Below, in pieces: positions 44,747 through 53,463 of a stretch of 64,000 bases of DNA. The stretch is taken from contig NZ_BMKL01000001.1 of the NCBI RefSeq assembly GCF_014644315.1, forward strand, positions 1,685,001 to 1,749,000. The letters are read 5' to 3'. The translations under genes were made by a program, and so were the position numbers. A model generated the notes under the pieces. That model made no database searches. It saw only the letters and a program-made list of their open reading frames with translations, and was not told where the DNA came from. Every line of letters begins with the position of its first letter. Within the stretch, counting starts at the first letter, position 1. This DNA is from Tsuneonella deserti (GTDB lineage: Bacteria; Pseudomonadota; Alphaproteobacteria; Sphingomonadales; Sphingomonadaceae).

Positions 44747-45889
44747 TCAGGCGGCGGGCTTGGCAGCGGGGGCAGTCGCAGGTGCGGAGGCGGGCTGGCT
44801 GGCCTTTGCGTCGGCGGGGGCGCCGACAGGCTGCTGGGCCGAGCTTTCGGGCTGCTGGATCGGCGCGGCAGCCGGAGCAGCGGCCGCTTCCGGCTTACCA
44901 ACGGTGCCGCCCTGCGAGCGGACCCACGCATCGAACTGCGCCCGCGGGACCGCTTCGACCGCGATAGGCATGTAGGCGTGCTTGGCACCGCACAGTTCGG
45001 AGCACTGCCCGTAGTAGATGCCCGGCTCCTCGATGAAGAGCCGACGCTCGTTGAGGCGACCCGGAACGGCGTCGAGCTTGAACCACAGGCTCGGCACGGC
45101 AAACGAGTGGATCACGTCCGCGGCCGTTGTCTGCAAGCGAATCCATTCGCCCACCGGCACGACCATGCGGTTGTCGACGCCCAGGTGGCTTGGCTCGCCG
45201 CGCTTGGCAGCCTCTTCCTCGGGCAGCATGTTCGAGATCACCTCGAACCCGCCGTTATCGGGATAGGTATAACCCCAATACCACTGGTAGCCGGTCACCT
45301 TGACCGTCACCGCATCCTTGGGCGCGGATTCGTACTGGGCGGAAATCAGGCTGATCGAGGGCAGCGCGATCGCCACCAGGATGAGGACCGGGATCAGCGT
45401 CCAGGCCACTTCGATCGCGGTGTTGTGCGTGGTGCGGGAAGGCACCGGATTGCGGCCCTTGCGGAAGCGCACCATCACGAAAATGAGCAGTGCGAGAACG
45501 AACAGGCTGATCGCGACCATGACGATGACGAGGCCGAAGTGCAGCTTGAACGCCTGGCGTCCGGTCGGAGAGTACTGCGACTGGACGTCGAGCGCGCCCG
45601 GCGTCGGCTGCCCCTTGATCCATTCCGGCCCCAGCGGCTTGTAGGCGCCTGCTCCCGGAGCGACCTTTTCGCTCGAAGCATCCACCTTGTCGTCCACCGC
45701 GCCGGAGGCGCCCACGCCTACCTCATCGGCGCCCGGAGCCACGCCTTCGGCCGGAACCGGGTTGCTGGCAATCGGCGCAGGCGCGACAGGCGCGCGTTCC
45801 TGCGCCATTGCCGCCTGCGGGGCGAGCGCCAGCAGGAGCGCGGCCCAGACGGGTGCAAGGAAACGGGCGGTCGATTTGCCGAGGATCAT
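44747..45889 (-). CDS. ctaC: Cytochrome c oxidase subunit II
   Basis: Subunit II of 380 residues. Signal peptide to about residue 29, an acidic/Pro-rich stretch of about 60 residues, two membrane helices (116-141 and 163-185), the aromatic electron-entry patch YQWYWGY, and the CuA ligands His261, Cys296, Cys300, His304 and Met307. No CXXCH is present, so it is aa3 and not caa3. A C-terminal Ala/Pro/Gln tail of about 50 residues is added. An AT-rich block with TATATA at about 45909-45928 precedes it. Confidence 0.97.
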   Translation of the reverse strand: MILGKSTARFLAPVWAALLLALAPQAAMAQERAPVAPAPIASNPVPAEGVAPGADEVGVGASGAVDDKVDASSEKVAPGAGAYKPLGPEWIKGQPTPGALDVQSQYSPTGRQAFKLHFGLVIVMVAISLFVLALLIFVMVRFRKGRNPVPSRTTHNTAIEVAWTLIPVLILVAIALPSISLISAQYESAPKDAVTVKVTGYQWYWGYTYPDNGGFEVISNMLPEEEAAKRGEPSHLGVDNRMVVPVGEWIRLQTTAADVIHSFAVPSLWFKLDAVPGRLNERRLFIEEPGIYYGQCSELCGAKHAYMPIAVEAVPRAQFDAWVRSQGGTVGKPEAAAAPAAAPIQQPESSAQQPVGAPADAKASQPASAPATAPAAKPAA

Positions 45890-46078
45890 CGGTGCGAAGC
45901 TTTCCGTCTTATATACTTTTTTTGCGGCTCGATTTCCTGCCCCTCAAGACGAGCCGGAAACACCCCTCGGACAGGGGTTTGCGCGGGCCTATACGCGCGC
46001 TTGCCCCGCGCCTCAAGCGCTTCTAGGGAGATTTTTGCCGCCATTTCCCCACCCACTTTCAAGCGCAGCGACCCTCCG

Positions 46079-46657
46079 ATGACCGACGAAGAAGTGCTGC
46101 ACGAATTCCGTGATGCCGGAGCCTTGCTCGAAGGGCACTTCCTGCTCTCCAGCGGACGTCACAGCACGCATTATCTCCAGTGCGCCCGCGTGCTGATGAA
46201 TCCCGAACGGGCCGACCGGCTCGCCCGCGCGCTTGCGCAGAAACTGCCGCTTGAACTGCGCGCGCAGATCGATGCGGTTGTCAGCCCGGCGATGGGCGGC
46301 CTCATCATCGGTCACGAAATGGGCCGTGCCCTCAACAAGGACGCGATGTTCCTCGAGCGGCCGACTGGCACGTTCGAGCTGCGCCGCGGTTTCCGCCTGC
46401 CAGAAGGCGCGCGCGTGCTGATGGTGGAGGACGTGGTGACGACCGGCCTCTCCAGCCGCGAGGCGATTGCCGCGGTCGCGCGCGAGGGAGGAGAGGTCAT
46501 CGCAGAAGCGGCGCTGGTCGATCGCTCGAACGGGACCGTCGATCTGGGCGTGCCGTTCTACCCGCTGATCGACATCAACTTCCCCACTTATGACGAGAAC
46601 GAGCTTCCTGCCGCCCTCGCAGCGACTCCCGTGACGAAGCCGGGGAGCCGCTCCTGA
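46079..46657 (+). CDS. pyrE: Orotate phosphoribosyltransferase
   Basis: PyrE of 192 residues joins orotate to PRPP to form OMP. The PRPP loop is [14 protein letters not shown], and the [12 protein letters not shown] start of the fold and [16 protein letters not shown] loop are clear. I start it at the ATG 46079; the frame runs much further upstream antisense to ctaC, which is not coding. It opens a seven-gene plus-strand unit. Confidence 0.95.
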   Translation: MTDEEVLHEFRDAGALLEGHFLLSSGRHSTHYLQCARVLMNPERADRLARALAQKLPLELRAQIDAVVSPAMGGLIIGHEMGRALNKDAMFLERPTGTFELRRGFRLPEGARVLMVEDVVTTGLSSREAIAAVAREGGEVIAEAALVDRSNGTVDLGVPFYPLIDINFPTYDENELPAALAATPVTKPGSRS

Positions 46658-47382
46658 CCGGACGCCTGCGCCTCGGGGTGAACATCGACCACGTCGCCAC
46701 TATCCGCAACGCGCGCGGTGGCGACCATCCCGATCCCGTGCGCGCGGCCGGGATCGTGGCGGCGTGCGGCGGCGACGGCATCACGGCGCACTTGCGCGAA
46801 GACCGCCGCCACATCCGCGACGAGGACCTCGCCCGGATCCAGGCGGCGACCGACCTGCCGCTGAACCTTGAAATGGCGGCAACCGATGAGATGCTGGCCA
46901 TCGCCCTGAGGCACAAGCCGCACGCCGCCTGCATCGTGCCCGAGAAGCGCGAGGAGGTGACGACCGAGGGCGGGCTGGACGCGGCGGGCCAGCACAACCG
47001 CCTGCAACCGGTGGTTTCGCGCCTCATCGACGCCGGCATTCGCGTCAGCCTGTTCATCGAGGCGAGCGAGCGCCAGCTCGAGGCGGCGCTGCGCCTGGGC
47101 GCGCCCGTGATCGAATTCCACACCGGCGAATATGCCCATGCGACCGGGGAGAAGGTGGCCGTTGAGCTCAAGCGCATCGCGGACATGGCAGCCCTCGCCG
47201 CAAAGAACGGCATCGAGCCGCACGCGGGCCATGGCCTCACCTACGAGAACGTCCAGCCGATCGCAGCGATCCCCCAGCTGGCCGAGCTCAACATCGGGCA
47301 CTACCTTATCGGGGAGGCGGTGTTCGTCGGCCTGGAGAAAGCGGTGCGGCGGATGCGCGAGCTGATGGACGACGCGCGGTGA
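46654..47382 (+). CDS. pdxJ: Pyridoxine 5'-phosphate synthase with probable CTG start
   Basis: PdxJ forms pyridoxine 5'-phosphate from deoxyxylulose phosphate and aminoacetone phosphate. The conserved N-terminus [19 protein letters not shown] is interrupted if one starts at the nearest GTG (46678). In frame, CTG at 46654 overlaps the pyrE TGA (CTGA) and has GGGGAG six bases upstream, giving [13 protein letters not shown] and 242 residues. I therefore prefer a rare CTG start. Other motifs: [15 protein letters not shown] and [12 protein letters not shown]. Confidence 0.9.
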   Translation: MTGRLRLGVNIDHVATIRNARGGDHPDPVRAAGIVAACGGDGITAHLREDRRHIRDEDLARIQAATDLPLNLEMAATDEMLAIALRHKPHAACIVPEKREEVTTEGGLDAAGQHNRLQPVVSRLIDAGIRVSLFIEASERQLEAALRLGAPVIEFHTGEYAHATGEKVAVELKRIADMAALAAKNGIEPHAGHGLTYENVQPIAAIPQLAELNIGHYLIGEAVFVGLEKAVRRMRELMDDAR

Positions 47383-47392
47383 GGCTGTCCCA

Positions 47393-47794
47393 GTGATCAT
47401 CGGCCTTGGCTCCGACCTCACCAACATGGACCGGATCGCCAACTCCCTCGAACGATGGGGAGAGAAGTTCGAGGCGCGGTGCTTTACGGATGTCGAGCGC
47501 GCCAAGGCTGCCGGGCGCCCCTACACCAGGGTGGGCACGTTCGCCAAAAGGTGGGCGGCCAAGGAAGCATTTGCCAAGGCTGTCGGCACGGGTTTCAAAC
47601 GCGGCGTGTTTCACAAGGACATCGGGGTGGTGAATGCGCCCTCCGGCGCCCCCACCCTCGCACTGACGGGCGGCGCGGCCTTGCGGCTTGCCGAAATGAT
47701 GCCGGAAGGCCATGAGGCGCGCATTCACCTGACCCTAACCGACGATCATCCATGGGCGCAGGCCTTCGTCGTAATCGAGGCCCTCCCCACTTGA
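47393..47794 (+). CDS. acpS: Holo-[acyl-carrier-protein] synthase
   Basis: AcpS of 133 residues transfers phosphopantetheine to [17 protein letters not shown] contains the metal Asp, and [22 protein letters not shown] contains the second metal Glu and the CoA site. A GTG start is used. Order pdxJ-acpS-lepB is the classic alphaproteobacterial arrangement. Confidence 0.95.
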   Translation: MIIGLGSDLTNMDRIANSLERWGEKFEARCFTDVERAKAAGRPYTRVGTFAKRWAAKEAFAKAVGTGFKRGVFHKDIGVVNAPSGAPTLALTGGAALRLAEMMPEGHEARIHLTLTDDHPWAQAFVVIEALPT

Positions 47795-47817
47795 AAGCTG
47801 TCAGCGAAACCCATCCC

Positions 47818-48672
47818 GTGAGCGAACCTGAAAAGAAGCGCGAGAAGATAAACTGGATCGCGGAAGTGCGCGGCCTGGCGCTGATGCTTCTCGCGGTGCT
47901 GGCGTTCCACAGCCTCGTTGCCAAGCCGTTCTACATCCCGTCCACGTCGATGGTGCCAAACCTGATGGTCGGCGACCGCCTCGTGGTGTCGAAGTATCCC
48001 TACGGCTGGAGCTGGGTTTCGGCATCCTTCCACCTGCTGCCACGCAGCGACACGCGCATCTGGCCCGCCACGCCGCAGTACGGCGACATCGTCATCGCCG
48101 TGCCGCCCGACCGGGACGAGGATTATATCAAGCGGGTGATCGGCCTGCCGGGTGACCGGATCGCGGTCGTCAACGGGCAGGTCATCCTCAACGGCAAGCC
48201 GGTGCCGCAGAAAGTCGAGCCCGACATCCGTATCCCCGTCGATGCCCAGCTATGCGAAGGTCGTCCATGCCTTGGCTACTGGGACAACTACCGCGTCCGC
48301 GCAGCCGACGGGAAGGACTACTATGAAGTCCCGGCCCTGCGCGAAACCCTGCCAAACGGTGCGACGTATCTCGTCATCGACCACGAAAACCAGATGCTCG
48401 ACAATTATCCCGAGACGCTGGTGCCGGCGGGCCACGTCTTCCTGATGGGCGACAACCGCGATCATTCGGCCGACAGCCGGGCGGAGACCTGGGAACGCGG
48501 GCTCGGCGGGCCCGTGCCGCTCGCCAACGTCGGCGGTAGAGCGGAGTTCATCACGTTCTCGCTCGACGGAACCACCACCTGGAACCCCGCCACCTGGTGG
48601 AGCTCGCTGCGCGGCAAGCGTGCGTGGACGACGCTGCGACCGCCGCTGGTCAAGGGCGCCGCGAGCAAGTGA
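47818..48672 (+). CDS. lepB: Signal peptidase I
   Basis: LepB cleaves signal peptides at the outer face of the inner membrane. It has one N-terminal membrane helix, catalytic Ser in YIPSTSMVPNLMVGD, catalytic Lys in DEDYIKRVIGLPGDRI, and box E as FLMGDNRDHSADSR. The start is the GTG 47818 (MSEPEKKREK) or a TTG at 47791 overlapping the acpS stop; neither has a decisive ribosome site, so the first nine residues are uncertain. Confidence 0.95.
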   Translation: MSEPEKKREKINWIAEVRGLALMLLAVLAFHSLVAKPFYIPSTSMVPNLMVGDRLVVSKYPYGWSWVSASFHLLPRSDTRIWPATPQYGDIVIAVPPDRDEDYIKRVIGLPGDRIAVVNGQVILNGKPVPQKVEPDIRIPVDAQLCEGRPCLGYWDNYRVRAADGKDYYEVPALRETLPNGATYLVIDHENQMLDNYPETLVPAGHVFLMGDNRDHSADSRAETWERGLGGPVPLANVGGRAEFITFSLDGTTTWNPATWWSSLRGKRAWTTLRPPLVKGAASK

Positions 48673-49751
48673 GCGTCACCGAACCGCAGGATGATAACGA
48701 GCCGGTCGGCACCAGCCCGACACGGATCGAGAATCCCGAGCTTCAGCGGGAGGCCAACCGCGCGCTCGTGTGGGCGCTGGTGATCGGGCTCCTCGTGCTG
48801 GCGGTATATCTCGCCCAATCGCTGCTGGTGGTATTCGGCGCGCTGGTGTTTGCGGCAATGCTCGATGGCGGCGCGCGGCTGCTCGGGCGCGTCCTGCCGA
48901 TCGGCCGCGCCTGGCGCGTCATGATCCTGCTCGTCTGCGCGATCGGATTCCTGGTCTGGCTGGTGAACTTCGCCGGGTCGCAGATCGCCGCCCAGGCTGC
49001 CGAATTCCCCGCCATCATCAGCGAACAGGTCGGACGCGGCGTGGCCTATCTCCGTTCCAAGGGTTTTGCGATCGACGAGGGGAACCTGCAGGACCTGTTC
49101 AGCCAGCTTTTCACCGGCGTCGGCTCCCTCGGGCGTGCCATCGGCGGCGTGTTCGGCGGCCTTGCAACAGTGATTCTGTTGCTGACGATCGGCATCTATC
49201 TCGCAGTCGACCCGCGCCCTTACGAACGCGGGCTATCCTGGATGATTGCCGAGCGGCACCGCGACCATGTGGCCGACACGCTCGATCACATGGCTTTCAA
49301 TCTGCGCCGCCTGCTGTTCGGCCGACTGGTCGGCATGGTCGCCGAGGGGTTTTTCACATGGGGCCTGCTGTCACTCATCGGCGTGCCGATGGCCGCATTG
49401 CTGGGCCTCATCACCGGCGTGCTGGCCTTCATTCCCAACATCGGAGCGCTCACCGCGGGCATCCTCATGACGCTCGTCGGCTTCTCGGGCGGGGTCGAGA
49501 TGGGACTGTGGACGATCGCTAGCTATTTCCTGATCCAGAGCTTCGATGGCTACGTGCTGGTGCCCATGATTGCCAAGAAGACGGTCGATCTCGCCCCGGC
49601 GCTGGTGCTTGCATTCCAGCTCATCATGGGCGTGCTCTTCGGGGTGCTCGGCCTGACCTTCGCGGATCCGATGCTGGCGATGATCAAGGTGGCGCTGGAG
49701 CGGCGGGCCCACCGGCTGGCGAATGGCTCGGAAGTGCCGGCCGCAGGCTGA
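48669..49751 (+). CDS. AI-2E transporter family (UPF0118) membrane protein
   Basis: Polytopic protein of 360 residues with paired N-terminal helices, a periplasmic middle part and the conserved C-terminal helices GVPMAALLGLITGVLAFIPNIGALTAG and the LAFQLIMGVLFGVLGL end. Family members are exporters or ion antiporters; AI-2 export is proven for few. The GTG start overlaps the lepB stop (GTGA) and its stop overlaps the next ATG, so it is in the middle of the operon. Confidence 0.9.
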   Translation: MSVTEPQDDNEPVGTSPTRIENPELQREANRALVWALVIGLLVLAVYLAQSLLVVFGALVFAAMLDGGARLLGRVLPIGRAWRVMILLVCAIGFLVWLVNFAGSQIAAQAAEFPAIISEQVGRGVAYLRSKGFAIDEGNLQDLFSQLFTGVGSLGRAIGGVFGGLATVILLLTIGIYLAVDPRPYERGLSWMIAERHRDHVADTLDHMAFNLRRLLFGRLVGMVAEGFFTWGLLSLIGVPMAALLGLITGVLAFIPNIGALTAGILMTLVGFSGGVEMGLWTIASYFLIQSFDGYVLVPMIAKKTVDLAPALVLAFQLIMGVLFGVLGLTFADPMLAMIKVALERRAHRLANGSEVPAAG

Positions 49752-50956
49752 TGGCGCGTAAGTTCCTTTACCTCGTCGCGTTCGTCGTCTTCCTGTTCAT
49801 TGCAGGGGCGATCGCCCTGAGCATCTGGTCGAAAGAAGCGACCGAGCTCGCCTTCGTGCCGCGCGGGGAATTCGTGTCGCAGCCCGCGCTCGACAGCAAC
49901 GCGTATGCCGATCCGGCCATGTGGTATTCGCGCCCCGGCATGGGCGCGGCCGATCCTGCCCGCTACGTGCCGCAGGTCTCCGATGGCGCCGCCTCGCCGG
50001 ACAATCCCGCGGCGGAGCGGGCGCTGGGCGCGCCTGTACCCTCCCCGACAGCCGAAGGTCCGGCAGGCGCCCATCACTACGCGGTCTTCTTCGTCCACCC
50101 GACGAGCTACATTCGGCCTGCCATCGGGTCCGACGCGCCGTGGAATGCACCGCTCGGCAACAAGGAAGCCGAGGCGCGCGCGCGGCTGTTCCTGCGCGGA
50201 ATGGCGAGCCCTTTCGGCCAAGCCGACGAGGTCTGGGCGCCGAAGTACCGGCAGGCGGTGATCGGCGCCTTCCTGACCGACAAGCCCGAGGCGCAGAAGG
50301 CGCTCGACCTCGCCTATCGCGACGTTGCGCAGGCGTTCGATTTCTTCGTCGGCACGATCGGGAAGGACGAGCCGATCGTGCTCGCCGGGCACAGCCAGGG
50401 CGCCTTGCAGATCATGCGACTGCTGCGCGAAAAGGTGCTCGGCACCCCGCTCGAGAAGCGCATTGCCATGGTCTATCCGATCGGGTGGCCTGTTTCGGTA
50501 GAGCACGACCTGCCCGCGCTTGGTCTGCCTGCGTGCGCCACGCCGGACCAGGCTGGCTGCATCGCCACCTGGTCCACTTTCGCCGAGCCGGCCGATCCCA
50601 GCCAGATGCTCGAACGGTTCACCGCGACCCCCGGCTTCGACGGCAAGCCGCGCGGAAACAGCTCGATCCTGTGCGTCAACCCTGTCACCGGCACGGTGAA
50701 CGGCACAGCCACCGCGGACGAAAACCTCGGCACGCTCAAGCCGAACAGCGACTTTTCCGCCGGGGAGTTGATTGAAGGCGCGGTTGCGGCGCGGTGCGAT
50801 CCCGCGACAGGCCTGCTACTGATCGGCGAAGGGCCCGACCTCGGCCCCGGGGTGCTGCCCGGCAACAACTACCACGTCTATGACATCCCCCTGTTCTGGG
50901 CGAACCTGAAGGCGGACGTGGCGCAGCGGATGGCGACATGGACGGCGCGGCGCTGA
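49751..50956 (+). CDS. DUF3089 alpha/beta-hydrolase-like membrane-anchored protein
   Basis: The 401-residue protein has one N-terminal membrane helix (about residues 5-25) and an alpha/beta-hydrolase body with FFVHPTSYIRP and the nucleophile motif LAGHSQGALQIMRLL. This pattern defines DUF3089, whose substrates are unknown. The body is predicted periplasmic. It overlaps ruvX by 19 bases. Confidence 0.88.
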   Translation: MARKFLYLVAFVVFLFIAGAIALSIWSKEATELAFVPRGEFVSQPALDSNAYADPAMWYSRPGMGAADPARYVPQVSDGAASPDNPAAERALGAPVPSPTAEGPAGAHHYAVFFVHPTSYIRPAIGSDAPWNAPLGNKEAEARARLFLRGMASPFGQADEVWAPKYRQAVIGAFLTDKPEAQKALDLAYRDVAQAFDFFVGTIGKDEPIVLAGHSQGALQIMRLLREKVLGTPLEKRIAMVYPIGWPVSVEHDLPALGLPACATPDQAGCIATWSTFAEPADPSQMLERFTATPGFDGKPRGNSSILCVNPVTGTVNGTATADENLGTLKPNSDFSAGELIEGAVAARCDPATGLLLIGEGPDLGPGVLPGNNYHVYDIPLFWANLKADVAQRMATWTARR

Positions 50957-51423
50957 TCACCGATCGGGCGGCCGAATTTTCCGCCGCCCTGCCCGATGGC
51001 GGCGTGCTGCTGGCGCTGGACCTCGGGACGAAGACGATCGGCACCGCGCTGTGCGACGCCGGCTGGCGTTTCGCTACTGCCGACAAGACCCTTCCGCGCG
51101 GCAAGTTCGGCCGCGACCGGGAAGCGCTGGCCTCGCTTGTCGCGGCGCGTTCGGTGCGCGGGGTGGTCATCGGCCTGCCGCGCAACATGGACGGCAGCGA
51201 GGGCCCGCGCGCGCAGGCGAGCCGCGCCTACGCGCGCAACCTGTCCGCCGCGCTGGGACTGCCGGTGCTGCTGTGGGACGAACGCTGGTCGACTGTCAGC
51301 GCCGAACGCGCGCTGATCGAGCAGGACCTGAGCAGGGCCAAGCGCAAGGAGCGGATCGATGCGCACGCCGCCGCGGTCATCCTCCAGGCGGCCATCGACA
51401 CGCTCGCGGGAGCGGCGTTCTAG
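50938..51423 (+). CDS. ruvX: RuvX/YqgF Holliday junction resolvase-like protein
   Basis: RNase H-fold protein of 161 residues with the N-terminal metal Asp in LALDLGTKTIGTAL, then VVIGLPRNMDGSEGP, LWDERWSTVSA and the final acidic motif RIDAHAAAVILQ. It is involved in 16S rRNA 5' maturation or recombination. It ends by overlapping the convergent ribB gene by four bases. Confidence 0.95.
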   Translation: MDGAALITDRAAEFSAALPDGGVLLALDLGTKTIGTALCDAGWRFATADKTLPRGKFGRDREALASLVAARSVRGVVIGLPRNMDGSEGPRAQASRAYARNLSAALGLPVLLWDERWSTVSAERALIEQDLSRAKRKERIDAHAAAVILQAAIDTLAGAAF

Positions 51424-52715
51424 CCGGCCGGATCGTCCAGCGGTTGCTGGCCGACGATGCTCAGACCGTAGCCTTCGAGCGCCACCAGCGAATGCTCGGT
51501 ATTGGTCAGCAGGACCATGTCGTGCACACCGAGCGCACCGAGGATCTGCGCCCCGCCGCCATAATCGCGCTGCTCCGTCACCTGGGCGTCCGTCGGCGGA
51601 GGCTCGCTGCCGCGCGCAATCGTGCGGCTGACATAATCGCGCGACACGCGGTTGATCAGCACGATCACGCCCGCGCCTTCCCTGGCGATGATCTCCATCG
51701 CCCGCTCGATCATTCCGCCGCGGGGACCGGTTTCGCCGAAGATGTCGTCGAACAGCGACAGCGAATGCATCCGCACGAGGGTCGGCTTTTCCGGATCGAT
51801 CGCGCCCTTGACGAGCGCAAGCGTCTCCTCGCCGGTCGCCCGGTTATAGAACGCAACCGCCTGCCATTCGCCGCCCCAGCGGCTGGTGAAGCGTCGCTCG
51901 CCGCGGCGCTCGATCAGGTGGTCGTGCTTGCGGCGATAGGCGATGAGATCGCGGATGGTGCCGATCTTGAGGTCGTGCAGGCGGGCGAAACGGACGAGAT
52001 CGTCCATCCGCGCCATCGTGCCGTCCTCGTTCATGATCTCGCAGATCACGCCCGAGGGATTGAGGCCGGCGAGCCGCGAGATGTCGACTGCCGCTTCAGT
52101 GTGCCCAGCCCGCACCAGCACGCCGCCGTCCCGCGCCACCAGCGGGAACACGTGACCCGGCGTGACGATATCGTCGCGCCCCTTGGTTCCGTCGATGGCC
52201 ACCGACACGGTCCGCGCCCGGTCGCCCGCAGAGATGCCGGTGCTCACGCCTTCGCGCGCCTCGATCGAGGTGGTGAAGGCGGTTTCGTGACGGCTGCGAT
52301 TGTCGCGACTCATCAGCTTGAGGTCGAGCTGCTCGATCCGTGACCTGGTCATCGCCAGGCAGATCAGGCCGCGGCCGTGAGTGGCCATGAAATTGATCGC
52401 ATTGGGCGTGGCCATTTGCGCCGGAATGATAAGATCGCCCTCGTTCTCGCGGTCCTCGTCGTCGACCAGCACGAACATGCGCCCGTTGCGCGCCTCGTCG
52501 ATGATCTCCTCGGCCGAGACGATGACCGGCCGCTCGTCGTTGGCCGAAAGAAAGGATTCCAGCTTGCCCAGCGTATCGGCTGTCGGGTTCCACTTCGGCT
52601 CAAGGCAATCGCGCAGGCTGTTTGCGTGAAGGCCTGCTGCGCGGGCGAGCGCCGTGCGGCTCATGCGGTCGTCGGCGACAAGGGTGCGGACCCGCTCGAT
52701 GATGGACTGGCTCAT
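51420..52715 (-). CDS. ribB: HTH-fused 3,4-dihydroxy-2-butanone 4-phosphate synthase (RibBX type)
   Basis: Three parts are visible in 431 residues. Residues 1 to about 58 form a Cro/XRE-like HTH (MSRTALARAAGLHANSLRD). Residues 66-270 are DHBP synthase: VDDEDRENEGDL metal/substrate loop and AGHTEAAVDISRLAGL. Residues 280-431 resemble GTP cyclohydrolase II, but the zinc-binding Cys residues are gone: RMHSLSLFDDIFGETGPRGG replaces HSECLTGDVFGS..CDCG. It would make the four-carbon riboflavin precursor. The 52-base upstream gap contains two perfect palindromes, suggesting autoregulation. No FMN riboswitch fits in that gap. Confidence 0.92.
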   Translation of the reverse strand: MSQSIIERVRTLVADDRMSRTALARAAGLHANSLRDCLEPKWNPTADTLGKLESFLSANDERPVIVSAEEIIDEARNGRMFVLVDDEDRENEGDLIIPAQMATPNAINFMATHGRGLICLAMTRSRIEQLDLKLMSRDNRSRHETAFTTSIEAREGVSTGISAGDRARTVSVAIDGTKGRDDIVTPGHVFPLVARDGGVLVRAGHTEAAVDISRLAGLNPSGVICEIMNEDGTMARMDDLVRFARLHDLKIGTIRDLIAYRRKHDHLIERRGERRFTSRWGGEWQAVAFYNRATGEETLALVKGAIDPEKPTLVRMHSLSLFDDIFGETGPRGGMIERAMEIIAREGAGVIVLINRVSRDYVSRTIARGSEPPPTDAQVTEQRDYGGGAQILGALGVHDMVLLTNTEHSLVALEGYGLSIVGQQPLDDPAG

Positions 52716-52727
52716 GCGACTCGCTCT

Positions 52728-52745
52728 ATCACATCAAAATGTGAT
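52728..52745. promoter_or_regulatory. Operator palindrome 1 upstream of ribB
   Basis: ATCACAT-CAAA-ATGTGAT is a perfect 7-bp inverted repeat whose near edge is 13 bases from the ribB ATG. Its core TCACA-N6-TGTGA is the same as in the second palindrome next to it; the centres lie 19 bases apart. Confidence 0.75.
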
Positions 52746-52747
52746 TG

Positions 52748-52763
52748 TCACACCGCAGTGTGA
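52748..52763. promoter_or_regulatory. Operator palindrome 2 upstream of ribB
   Basis: TCACAC-CGCA-GTGTGA is a perfect 6-bp inverted repeat, two bases after the first palindrome. Shared arms and different spacers speak for selection on the half-sites. It ends five bases before the stop of the upstream gene, so the ribB promoter must lie among or within these sites. Confidence 0.75.
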
Positions 52764-52767
52764 TTTG

Positions 52768-53463
52768 TCAGGCGCCCTCGGGCATCGGCAGGGTTGCAGC
52801 GGCGCGCAGCATGGCGTCGTTGTCGTGCACGAAGCGCCCCGCCGCACGGCGCATCGTCAGGGCGAGAGCCGCCTTCGCGACGAGTTCGGCCCGGATCGAG
52901 CGATATGCGCGCCAGCGGCCCTGCATCGCCAGGTCGGCCAAGGGACTGAGCGCGCTGCCGAGCCGCTCCAGCGGGCGCAAGTCGCCGATCCGCTGCCCCT
53001 TGAGAAGCCCCGGACGCAGGATGTCGAGCCGCTTGAACTTCATCCGGCCCAGCTCGCGCTCTACCTCGCCCTTCGTCCGCAGGTAGCGATTCTTGCTCAT
53101 CTCGTCGGCCCCGGTCGAGCTGACCGCGACCATCCGCTCGATTCCCGCCGCCTTCGCCGCACGCGCGGTAGCCAGTACCAGGTCGTAATCGACCGCGCGG
53201 AAGGCATCCTCGTCGCGTCCGGACTTGCGCCAGGTCGTGCCCACCGCGCAGATCAGCGCCTGCGGCCGGACCGCTTCGAACACTTCCCCCCACTTCGACG
53301 GATCGGCGACGAACATCTCCATCCGCGCGCCCTGCGGCAGCGGCGATTCCCTGCGGGCGACTGCCACGAGCCGCATGTCCTCGCGCCTCACAGCCAGCTT
53401 CATCACCTCGCTACCGATGAGGCCGGTCGCGCCGACCAGCGCAATGCGCAGCGGATCAGACAT
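52768..53463 (-). CDS. NAD(P)-binding Rossmann protein (HTATIP2/YwnB-like)
   Basis: Atypical SDR of 231 residues with the N-terminal cofactor loop ALVGATGLIGSEVMKL, then ICAVGTTWRKSG, MVAVSSTGAD and RTKGEVERELGRMKFKRLDILRPGLL. This is the NAD(P)H-binding oxidoreductase group that includes HTATIP2-like proteins; no substrate is known. It overlaps the dgt gene by eight bases and ends upstream of the ribB operators. Confidence 0.85.
   Translation of the reverse strand: MSDPLRIALVGATGLIGSEVMKLAVRREDMRLVAVARRESPLPQGARMEMFVADPSKWGEVFEAVRPQALICAVGTTWRKSGRDEDAFRAVDYDLVLATARAAKAAGIERMVAVSSTGADEMSKNRYLRTKGEVERELGRMKFKRLDILRPGLLKGQRIGDLRPLERLGSALSPLADLAMQGRWRAYRSIRAELVAKAALALTMRRAAGRFVHDNDAMLRAAATLPMPEGA

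Noticed and set aside
42858..44975. A 700-codon plus-strand frame opposite ctaD
   Set aside because: It is the antisense shadow of ctaD in GC-rich DNA, is dominated by His/Arg/Asp and has no family similarity.
45900..45930. TATATA box as a strong ctaC promoter
   Set aside because: An AT block is present, but no -35 at 16-18 bases could be matched, so I did not call a promoter.
44978..46078. Long plus-strand extension before pyrE
   Set aside because: Antisense to ctaC; PyrE similarity begins at 46079.
52716..52767. FMN riboswitch before ribB
   Set aside because: The gap is only 52 bp and consists of the two palindromes, too short for the conserved RFN element.
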